A stretch of 22,500 nt of DNA from Ulva prolifera (taxonomy: Eukaryota; Chlorophyta; Ulvophyceae; Ulvales; Ulvaceae): positions 1 to 22,500 of the forward strand of contig JALAAN010000017.1 in the NCBI GenBank assembly GCA_023078555.1. The letters run 5' to 3'. The notes under the pieces are model-generated. The model did no database searches, was not told the origin of the DNA, and saw only the letters and a program-made list of their open reading frames with translations. A program made the translations under genes and the position numbers. Of this stretch, positions 13,101 through 19,992 are shown one piece after another (position 1 is the first letter of the stretch; each line of letters opens with the position of its first letter).

Positions 13101-15195
13101 GCTAGCCCCTGGGCTGCGGACACTGCAATGGCGCCGCTGTTCAAGGCCGCCCGCCTCGTCCTCGCGCTCCAAGAAGTGCCCGCGCCGTCAGAAGAAGGCG
13201 TACAAGGCGCTCGCGTACCTGTTCACGCAAGCGGCGGCACGATGCTCGACGCGCACGCGGCGGACGCCGTGGCTGTGCTGCTGGATTCGGCGGGCGTCGA
13301 CGCTGCCGCAAAGCGGCACCGCCTGCGCTGCATCCTGCCGGTGGTGCTCCTGCGGCCCGCGCGGAGCGGGGGGGGGCGCGGCGGAGGGGGGCGGGGTGCA
13401 GGACTCGCCGGCGCAGTCGGCGCGGCTCGTGACGGAGCTGGTGCTGGGGATCAGAGGTGAACACAAAGACGCGACAGGAGGCGTATAGGGTGCTTGTGCG
13501 CACCCGCGCACGCGCTGCATGAGGCGCAGCCGCCGCAGCGCTCCCTCACAGGTGTGTCCCGACCCTGCGCGACTTGTGCTGCGCTGCTGTGCACGGTGTC
13601 CCGATGGGGCTGCTCTCTTCGGGGGTCCAGCGCAAAGGGTGGCGATGCAATACGGCGTGGCCAGGGGTTCTGAGCGCAGGCCGGGGCACGGCGTGAGTGA
13701 GCCCGTTGCGCGTGTGCAGATTCCGCGACGACGCTAACGAACGGCGGCCTGCAGCGCTTCTTTCTCGAGCATCCTCGCCGGTGTCGCCTCACAGACGCCC
13801 CGCATGGTGTCCGCGGCCGTGATGGCCCTCGCGCGCCTCACCTTTGAGTTTGCGTCAGAGTTCCAGGTCATCGCCGCCGAGCTGCTGCCGCCGATTTGCT
13901 CGCTGCTGCAGAGCAAGGCGCGGGAGGTCATCAAGGCCGCGCTCCGGCTTCCTGCGCGTCGTTGCGCTCAGGGTTCCCGTCGACCTCGTGGCTCCGCACC
14001 TCGCACTCATCATCGAGGGGGTGCTCGTGTGGGCGTAGGACTCAAAGAACAAGTTCAAGCTGAAGGTGCGGCGGGCTGATCGAGCGGCTTGTGCAAGCGG
14101 TGCGGGTACGAGGCCGTCGCGGCCGCGTGGCCAGAGGCGCACCAGAAGCTGCTGACGGCGGTGCGCAAGGGGATGGCGCGGAGCGGACGGCAGAAGAGCC
14201 CGCGACCGGGCCGGGGAGGGGAGCGAGGGCGGCGAGAGCGCAGCCTCGGGGGGCACGAACGGCGCGCGCGAGCGAGTGGGGGGCCACAGCCGCATCTTCT
14301 CAGATGAGGACCTCGGGGGGGGCGAGGACGGGGACGCCCGTAGCCGCGCCGGGATGAGTGCGAAGAGCAAGCATAGCAAGAGCGCACGGACGCCAGCCAG
14401 CAGTGCGCTGCCGTGTACCCCCTTTCGCTGCCGTGACATTGCACGTATTGGCAGTGTCGCTGTGGACATTGCTGTGTCGTCATGCATATGTACACACTTA
14501 CACGTGGGCCTGCTGGCAGGTGAGTCAGGGTTGCTGCCTGTGTGCAGAGGCCGGCGGGAGGGCGAACGGAAGTCGCAGAGCCGGCTGGCGGATGACGGCG
14601 GGAACCCTGTAGACCTGCTGGACGGGTCGACAGCACGCGCGCTTGTGCGGTCTGCGGCGCGGGGGGACGCGGACGAGGATGCTGCGGTCGAGTTTGAGCG
14701 CAACCCACTCGGCAAGCTGGTGTCCGGGAGGAGGAGGGAGATGACGTGATGGGCGTCGCCGCGGCGGCCGAAGCGCAAGCGCGGCGATCCCGACTCGGAC
14801 GATTCGGACTTCGAGGACCTGAAGGGTGTTGCGGGGGCTGTCCGGGGCGATCAAGGCGACGCGGAACGCAAAGAGCCTCCAGGGTGCGGCGAAGTACGCG
14901 CACTCGCACAAGAGCGGGGAGTCGCGGAGGAGCCGGGCGACGACGGCGGCGGGGGCGCCGCGGGCGGAGCGCGCAGCGCAGCATTCGGGGGCGAAGTTCA
15001 AGTCGAAGAAGGCTGCCGGGGACAGCCAGCGCGGCAGCAAGGTGGAGCCGTACGCGTACTGGCGACTGGACAAGAACCTGCTCAACACGCGCAAGGCGAA
15101 GAGCCGGGGGGCGAAGGCGACGCTGGGATGGGGTGATCAGGACAGACGCGCCGGCAAAGGGACGAAAGGCGAAGAAGCGGCGGGCGGCTGAGTAG
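9627..15195 (+). CDS. RRP12: RRP12-like HEAT-repeat pre-40S ribosome maturation factor, 8 exons, frame broken in the 3' half
   Basis: Family role: RRP12 is a large HEAT-repeat protein that binds late pre-40S (and some pre-60S) particles and assists their maturation and nuclear export. Seen: the segments LCALLAAVIPNVPKQYTRSK, LELQMWATLASFARW, ERPDL-like RRPDLQAPICNVLR, RQKKAYKALAYLF, AKRHRLRCILPVVL, MVSAAVMALARLTFEF, KAREVIKAAL, DSKNKFKLKVRR, GNPVDLLDGSTARALV and EPYAYWRLDKNLLNTRK follow the order of human and plant RRP12. Exons: 9627-10182, 10403-10722, 11004-11452, 11635-11839, 12196-12752, 13033-13456, 13720-14357, 14548-15195. Exons 1-3 are clean. From 11.69 kb the frame must change a dozen or more times and one in-frame TAG intervenes (14036). 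Conserved residues on both sides of every break argue for sequence errors or very recent decay. Expected length is about 1,200 residues. Confidence 0.85.
10403..10722 (+). CDS. RRP12: RRP12 exon 2
   Basis: Reads AKVVLSAPKQAAQAASEATK, then NCLHLLGALKLVLPALN, ICDHVLAMLVLNQPLL and AAKVQQLLT. The helical, HEAT-like pattern of alternating Leu/Ala continues. It ends ACG|GTGCGG at 10723, phase 0. The next intron (10723-11003, 281 bp) ends CTGTGCAG. Confidence 0.82.
11004..11452 (+). CDS. RRP12: RRP12 exon 3
   Basis: Reads AALRQLDSQRSPDNVACVLR, LLEEGLAALRRRG, VSRVAPLLAAESDAVRHGAA, GMLGASYRDAWPGVMRVLAA and QPALARLADM. The motif Y-DAW--V--VL is typical of RRP12. The donor CG|GTGCGA at 11453 was preferred over GTGTCG at 11447; both fit the phase (2) of exon 4. 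Its GC content is very high. Confidence 0.82.
11635..11839 (+). CDS. RRP12: RRP12 exon 4, two frame breaks
   Basis: Starts GSADAEESASLAHAAV. The family sequence then continues in a second frame, GPRAALAVAALDV and CDTWVIPLLRKHVG, and in a third, GTEMAFWGEFLLP. The breaks lie near 11690-11710 and 11794-11802. Both splice ends fit their neighbours (phase 2 in, phase 1 out at C|GTGCGC, 11840), so the exon limits are reliable although the interior is not. Confidence 0.72.
12196..12752 (+). CDS. RRP12: RRP12 exon 5, two frame breaks
   Basis: HAADHVKLAALELQMWATLA, SFARWAVDVPAAFAAFGETL, GAAFQRRPDLQAPICNVLR and VCDDTAAALRAFG are in one frame. This is the best-conserved RRP12 segment here. The frame shifts near 12445-12475 and again near 12490-12500, then reads AVAQKWLTELLNRYVKLPPE and FQEALSKVISSLQAIQ. 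It ends CAG|GTGTGC at 12753. Confidence 0.78.
13033..13456 (+). CDS. RRP12: RRP12 exon 6, four frame breaks
   Basis: In alternating frames it gives PTVCTFLEIAVLLAPGL, MAPLFKAARLVLAL, RQKKAYKALAYLFTQ, AKRHRLRCILPVVLL and SARLVTELVLGIR, which is the family order. The breaks lie near 13108-13114, 13164-13190, 13222-13232 and in the G-rich run at 13366-13400. The donor is G|GTGAAC at 13457. Confidence 0.72.
13720..14357 (+). CDS. RRP12: RRP12 exon 7, several frame breaks and an in-frame TAG
   Basis: Contains SFSSILAGVASQTPRMVSAA, ALARLTFEFASEFQVIAAEL, LLQSKAREVIKAAL, then (one extra C near 13944) GFLRVVALRVPVDLVAPHLA and IIEGVLVWA, a TAG at 14036-14038, DSKNKFKLKVRR, LIERLVQ and CGYEAVAAAWPEAHQKLL. 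An acidic/Ser-rich stretch (SRIFSDEDLGG) follows before donor GA|GTGCGA at 14358. Confidence 0.72.
14548..15195 (+). CDS. RRP12: RRP12 last exon, basic C-terminus
   Basis: After a 190-bp intron it reads GNPVDLLDGSTARALV, VEFERNPLGKLV, then (second frame) REEEGDDVMG, (third) RRPKRKRGDPDSDDSDFEDL, LSGAIKATRNAKSLQGAAKY, EPYAYWRLDKNLLNTRKAK and finally VIRTDAPAKGRKAKKRRAAE with TAG at 15193-15195. EPYAYWRLD..LLN.R is the diagnostic RRP12 C-terminal block. Basic clusters suggest nucleolar targeting. Breaks lie near 14720, 14755-14770, 14830 and 15120-15133. Confidence 0.78.
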
Positions 15196-15702
15196 TGTGT
15201 CGTCTCTGAAACACTTCTAGTCAGTGTATGTGTAGATGCGATACTGGCGCCACGACCTCGGCTGGCTAAGCTCTCTCTGTTACAGTTGCATTCAGCTGTT
15301 TTTGGTTCCTGGTGCCCCAGGGATGCCCGTCATGCGTGCCGTTCGCTGTTCATACCGGTGTAAGCAATGCATGCAGTCTAGATCCGCGACGAGGAACGCT
15401 GTTTCGAGGGCGCCACATGACTTGGGCCATTCGACATCAGCATACCCCAACAGTACTGGCGTGGGCAGCACCGGGCTGGTTGCCTGTGGCCTGGCCGCAC
15501 AGTTTCAAATGCTACCTGCAGCTTCAGCACCAGCGGGAACGCAAACGGCATTGCTTTTCATGGCCGCATGATAGTCCAGAGCAACCATTGAATGCCGTAA
15601 ACGAGTGTGTGTTCGCTAATGTCGCCGTCTTTGTGTTGTAATGGACGGCGGCAGTGCTGTAGCGCGACGGCGCGCTTCGCTCCTCCGCGACCATCAACGA
15701 GC
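15196..15702. other. intergenic region between RRP12 and the YqgF-like gene
   Basis: About 500 bp of lower GC content than the RRP12 exons. A plus-strand TGTAA, a possible algal polyadenylation signal for RRP12, occurs near 15359. The right part should hold the promoter and 5' leader of the next gene. No TATA box, RNA gene or repeat was recognised. Confidence 0.45.
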
Positions 15703-16591
15703 ATGTCCAATAGGCCTGTCGACGTCCAGGCACGCTGTAAACCCACTGACACGTCGGAAATGAGTGTGTCTGACTTCTTGGAGATGAGCGCAGGCAGGTG
15801 GTACGCTTAGAAACATGTGCCGACGCACTGTGGAGCGGCACTTGCAGCAAGCAATTGACAAAGGCTCGAATCGCAGAATCGTTTCAAAGCTCCACAAGCT
15901 AGCAATGTCAAACGTGATAATACAAGCGTCCTTGGAGTGGATTTCTCCTTACGCAAATGTGGTCTTGCTGTGAGCAACGGTGGCCTAGCGCCACGACCGT
16001 TGAAGGTTCGCCACATTCTGCACGCTGAGTCCTCGGGGAGGACTATTGAAATCGCTTTGGCCCATGTCATGTATGTGAGCTCGACTGGCCTTGTTGCAGG
16101 TGATTAAAACGCCTTACAAACATGTAGATGCTGCCAATGAAATGGTGGAGGTAGCTCAGGCGAACTCGTGTGGAACCATGGTGGTAGGTGTTCCATTGAC
16201 CCCGGTTGGAGATCTGAGAGATCCAGACACAGACTCGCAAGTAGGTCGCCGGTGCCGTAAATTTGCCCATACCTTGGCCATGGTGGCCAAGCCACATGAC
16301 ATAACCATCTACATAGTGTCCTGAGCGATAATCCACCCATGGAGGGCAGAGGAGCTCCTGATCCAAAGCAAGAGGAAAAAGCGAGCAGTTAACGTGGGGT
16401 GTCTCTTCACAGTCGCTTTTCTGAGATCCATGGGACTTTCATGAACCTGTCTGCTTCAACAAGACCTCTGATGTGGCAGGAAAGACTGGATGCCACAGCG
16501 GGCCGTAGTCATCCTCGAAAACTACTTCCGCAACAAGGATGCAGCCTTGCAAATTGCCTCGACATTTGGCCTGAAATCCTCGGGTGAGTAA
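15703..16591 (+). CDS. YqgF/RuvX-like RNase H-fold nuclease, several short introns
   Basis: Family role: YqgF/RuvX proteins have a resolvase-type RNase H fold. In bacteria they trim the 5' end of pre-16S rRNA, and plant and algal homologues are often organellar. Seen: VLGVDFSLRKCGLAVSNGG (first strand with catalytic Asp), APRPLKVRHIL, ANEMVEVAQANSCGTMVVGV (the VVG-PL strand), GRRCRKFAHTLA, ITIYIV, RFSEIHGTF and RAVVILENYFRNKDAALQIA (C-terminal helix). Proposed exons: 15703-15797 (start MSNRPVDVQARCK), 15848-15880, 15927 to about 16065-16070, 16100-16317, 16413-16591. The first two introns would be only 50 and 46 bp. The frame does not close cleanly at the third junction or near 16450-16490, and the usual Asp-Glu before RF is not in frame. 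The stop at 16589-16591 overlaps a good donor (GTGAGT), so a further exon is possible. Confidence 0.68.
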
Positions 16592-16642
16592 TGACATGGC
16601 GGCGCCATCTTTGCTAGGCATCCAGGAGGTGGTTTCACATGG

Positions 16643-17059
16643 TCAAGGAGGTTCGGGGTAGTTGACACCCTCGATGCGTTTACCCTCTTCCTCCGCCCCA
16701 TCCTTGTAGAAGATAAACAGAGGCTTACAGCTGCCACTGTGAGGCTTGCCCCGCATATCGCGTTGTCTTGCCAAGAACTGCCGAGTCAATTGTGTAGAAT
16801 TTCAATCCTTTGTCAGCATTGTCGAAGTATAACCGCTTGCAGAGCTCTTTGCATGGTTTACAAGGACCACACCACGAGTTGTAAACTTCCAAAACTGCAA
16901 AGGCGCAAAAGCCAATTGACAGGCTGCAAATCATGCGACTGACACTTGCTCACAGAGACGAAGCGCGAGTGGGCCATGTGCACCTTGAACCATTCCGTGT
17001 TGTTCAATTATTTCGCTTTGAAACATTTCAGGGCTGGCCAAGTCAATCTGGAACGCCAT
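16643..17059 (-). CDS. thioredoxin-fold protein, NME8/dynein-light-chain type
   Basis: Family role: thioredoxin-domain proteins of this type occur as axonemal dynein light chains (LC3/LC5) and in NME8/NME9. WCGPC gives dithiol-disulphide exchange. Seen: start ATG at 17059, FQIDLASPEMFQSEIIEQHG (exon 1, 17059-16984), an 89-bp intron with matched phase 1, then VLEVYNSWCGPCKPCKELCK and LYFDNADKGLKFYTIDSA (exon 2 from 16894), then GSCKPLFIFYKDGAEEEGKR and IEGVNYPEPP with TGA at 16645-16643 (exon 3). The cis-Pro after CK and the RIEGVN strand match the fold. Between exons 2 and 3 a 42-bp intron (16737-16778) is possible, but its phase is off by one base. The protein is about 105-110 residues, one domain. 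The family fits a flagellated organism; the exact paralogue is unsure. Confidence 0.78.
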
Positions 17060-17932
17060 TCCTCAAACAGGCTTCGATTGGTGAACCAGAGCAGCTCGAT
17101 TATGTGTTTGACGCCTGGCGCTTGGATACGATACGCTTATCCAACGGTGCGCGTATGTGTTGAAAACACGGTGTGGATTCAGGAGTCTGACTGGCAACGA
17201 CGTTGCTTGCGATGCCTTGACGAGTGAGCACGCTCGTCTGCACTGACCTGAAGCGCCGCGTTACTGCCGCCCGGGGCATGCATCATGAGGTGTACTCCTG
17301 GCAGGTGTGACGTGGGCGTGACGGTATTGAAGTCGAGACATCGGCACGCCGCGGCGGACGATGCATAAACTTTCATCGAAATGCGCGACGGTATCAATGG
17401 CTCGCAGTTCGTCGCGACACGTCATTGACGTCTTGTATATATGCAGTTCTCGCCGAGTTTCGGGGCTGTCGCATCAACACGGTTGGACGAGAATCCGTCC
17501 CCGAGTATGTCGAGGCCCGTGAATGTACAATTTCATAGGAAAACATCGCGGACTACGCGGCAGCGAATCTTGATGTCGCATGTTGCCCATGGCTATGCAA
17601 CGTATTGACAAGTCATGTGTGAGTACGACACATAGCGCGTGCGTGTGTGCATATTCCAAGTGCTGATTGTTTTACGTCTTCTGTGCACATTCATAAGGCA
17701 CCACACATGGGAAGCCTGAAAGATTGAGATGTTGGGCCTCTGCTCTGTTGATTCGTCGTTGCGTTGAGGCTTGCGGTCTCCTGTTTACATCTGGTGAGGC
17801 GTTGTTCCACATGATCACGATCATGCGTCGAAGCGAGCGTTTCGCAGCCGCGGGACACTTCGCGCTGCTGCGACATGTCGCGACAAGCGCCTGTCGCGTG
17901 GCATGGCACTCCGCCGACACTTGACTACGTGA
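17060..17932. other. intergenic region upstream of the thioredoxin gene
   Basis: No gene was recognised. It is less GC-rich than the genes. A plus-strand frame overlapping thioredoxin exon 1 (16946-17227) is antisense to it. TATATATG lies near 17436. The right end is unique sequence flanking the 3' terminus of the retrotransposon, so the target-site duplication partner should start close to 17932 and recur beyond the right window edge. Confidence 0.5.
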
Positions 17933-17995
17933 TGTGTGTTACAAAGGAAAAAGCCGGAGGGGCCGGTAGCACCGCCAGGACCAAAAGGGAGAGCA
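17933..17995 (-). repeat. 3' terminal tail of the retrotransposon, second copy at 3915-3977
   Basis: Sixty-three bases matching 3915-3977 at 61 positions. In the element's sense strand it ends CCTTTGTAACACACA. TGTAA (17943-17939) is the polyadenylation signal commonly used in green algae and would sit a few bases before the 3' end. The match stops at exactly this point, supporting 17933 as the element's 3' boundary. Confidence 0.7.
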
Positions 17996-18511
17996 CGCAC
18001 AACGCAATGCGCACGCAGCAGGAGGGCAACAGCCAACGCCAAGGCAGAACAAGCACCCACACACGCCCACGCTCCCACACACTACCACACGAACCACACA
18101 CTGAAACCCGACACACGCACCCACGCACCCGCACGCGGCCCAGACCCAAACCCAAACACACACCCAAGCACCCACAAACCCACACGCCAACACGCCACAC
18201 GACCCCGCCGCCCGCGCGGCTGCTGGCAGCCCCATGCAGCGGCCCGGCCGGCGCCGGCCCCACACGGAAGCCGCCGGGGGCCCCCAGGACCCCCGCCCCA
18301 ATGCCCCGATCAGGCCAGCCCCGAGCGCCGGGACAGCACACATGGGGGCGCCCCTATCCGCGAAACCCGGAACGGAGCACGGCGAGGCGCGCCGTATGCA
18401 GGGGCCGGGGCACGCGGGCGAGGCAGCACACGCCGCCTACCAGCGCGTCCGAGCCTCGGACGGCGCCCGGCCCGCGAGAGAGCGACGAGGACGCCGCGGG
18501 CGGCTCGCCGC
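17996..18511 (-). other. probable 3' untranslated region of the retrotransposon with a G-rich tract
   Basis: Lies between the end of the endonuclease-type frame (stop at 18512) and the terminal tail. From about 18046 to 18205 the plus strand is almost only C and A, so the element's RNA is G/U-rich. At 18139-18181 six C3 tracts with short spacers occur (CAGACCCAAACCCAAACACA and following), which on the element strand could form a G-quadruplex. The segment 18230-18510 is GC-rich without a recognised domain. Confidence 0.55.
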
Positions 18512-19992
18512 TCAGGCCGGATGGCCAGTGAGCGGCGAGAGATCATCACATGGGACCCGCAAAGTCCCATCAGTACCGCCTTGCCCGCGTGACGCGCCAT
18601 CAGCGGGGCAGCGGCGTGAACCCTGGCGTGCAACGGCGCGGCAGAGCGTCGTGGAGATGTCGCGCATCGCATTCTCCAGGAAGGCGCGCCGAGAGACCGC
18701 GCCTGCCCCTGCAGCCACATCGGCGAGCCTGTTCAGGAATTGCGAGACGCCGCCGGGGCCCACGCGCCCGTATGTTTCATGCGACAGCGGGACCAAGCTG
18801 AGCCTCCGACTCCCGAGTGGCCGTACTTGTCGCGTTTCCGCCGGGTCCGGCGGCGTCCGCCGAGGCGCCTCGCGCAGCGCAGCCGCGCGAAACGGTGGAA
18901 CCTGCAAGCGGGTGAGTGACACACACGTCGCCGATCACCGGCGAGCCTGGAAAGAACGCGAGTATGTCGCCCTGCTGGGCGCCCACGCGTGACTGGGGAG
19001 GATGGCTGGCGGGGCGTCATGCGCGGGGCTCGCGTGCGGCTGTCCTGCGCAAGGCGTGCGGGCGGCTGCCGGCGCACAGGGGAGGTCCCCTGCGGCTGCT
19101 GCGGGGCTGCTGGGGCCGGCGATGCCGGGGTTGGGACGGTCATCTCGACGTCACCCGTCAACACGGCAGCAGCAGCTGCGTAGGTGGTGGGAATGGGACC
19201 TGGGCGCAAGAGTGGTTGCGGGCGCGGCCGAGGCCAGGGAGGCTGAGGGATCGGGGGGGCTGCTGTGGAAGAGGTTGGATGCGGTGCCGCGGGGCACGCA
19301 TCGGGGGACGCTGGGGGGTTCCGAGGGCTGAGGACGGCAGGCGCTGAGCACAGCCGCGCCCAGCACGGCAGGCGGAGTCATCGCGCGGGCGTGGGCGGAG
19401 TTGTCGCTGCAGAGGGGGGGGGCCAAGCCTGGGCGCCAAGAGGGGCTGAGGGCGCGGCCGGGGCTTTGGCGGGCGGGGAGGTGGCAGAGGGTGACGCGGT
19501 GCCGGCCGTGGAGGGAGCTGCGAGACCTTGACCGAGGCCCTTTGGAGCCTGCTCAGGTGCGGCTCCACCGCCGATGTGATGCCGCTGCGCGCGATCACGC
19601 GCCTCCACGTCTCGACGAGCAGGTTGTGACGTGCGACGACCGTTCCCCAGAGAGAAGCGCAGACCAGCGAGTGCGTGCCCGCCTCCCCGCTTCGCCCGCA
19701 TGGGCAGTCTCCATCATCGGCGAGGCGTGGGAGGAGGGATTCCCCGAGCCCGCAGCCGAGTGTACACGCCGAACTCCATGTCGGACAGACCCGTGACCGG
19801 TCCGGGAAACGCTGTGGAGCCATGCCGACGCGAGGGCCCCCATGCAGCTGCGCAGCGGGCCATGGCCGCGCGTGCTTCTGCTGCCAGATGGGGTGAAGGC
19901 CCGTCGGCGGCCGCGCCGAGCTCCGCAAAGACCATCGGCTTTGCGAGCGTCAGCCTCGGCGCGCGCGAGCAGGCTCTGCAGCTGTGTCAACC
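18512..19992 (-). CDS. C-terminal half of the retrotransposon polyprotein: CCHC knuckle and restriction-like endonuclease-type domain, frame broken
   Basis: Reading leftward over several frames: LTQLQSLLARAEADARKA, AELGAAADGPSPHLAAEARA, GPVTGLSDMEFGVYTRLR, then DGDCPCGRSGEAGTHSLVC (19715-19659; Cys-x-Cys-x8-His-x3-Cys), VVARHNLLVETWRRVIARSG and AVEPHL. A Pro/Ala-rich linker (about 19150-19540) follows. Then come GDILAFFPGSPVIGDVCVTH (18977-18918), RKRDKYGHSGVG and RRLSLVPLSHETYGRVGPGG (18810-18751), then VSQFLNRLADVAAGAG and RAFLENAMRDISTTLCRA. The spacing Asp...Asp-Val...Lys-x2-Lys-Tyr resembles a PD-(D/E)XK-like core; this is inferred. At least five frame changes are needed. The stop is at 18514-18512. 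Confidence 0.62.
19659..19706 (-). other. Cys-Cys-His-Cys knuckle of the retrotransposon protein
   Basis: CPCGRSGEAGTHSLVC, spaced Cys-x-Cys-x8-His-x3-Cys, sits between the reverse transcriptase and the endonuclease-type domain, as the CCHC knuckle does in R2-like elements. In those elements it is thought to help bind nucleic acid. Zinc binding is inferred from the spacing. Confidence 0.6.

Noticed and set aside
9627..15195. RRP12 as a confirmed pseudogene
   Set aside because: Breaks are mostly single-base and compensating, with conserved residues retained on both sides, and neighbouring genes show the same pattern. Sequence error is at least as likely.
16946..17227. Plus-strand frame of 93 codons
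   Set aside because: It is antisense to thioredoxin exon 1 (17059-16984), whose start, phase and motif are well supported. No domain was recognised.
18046..18205. C/A-rich stretch as a CRISPR array or telomeric repeat
   Set aside because: No regular repeat-spacer structure. The two CCCAAA units are isolated and not a telomere array.
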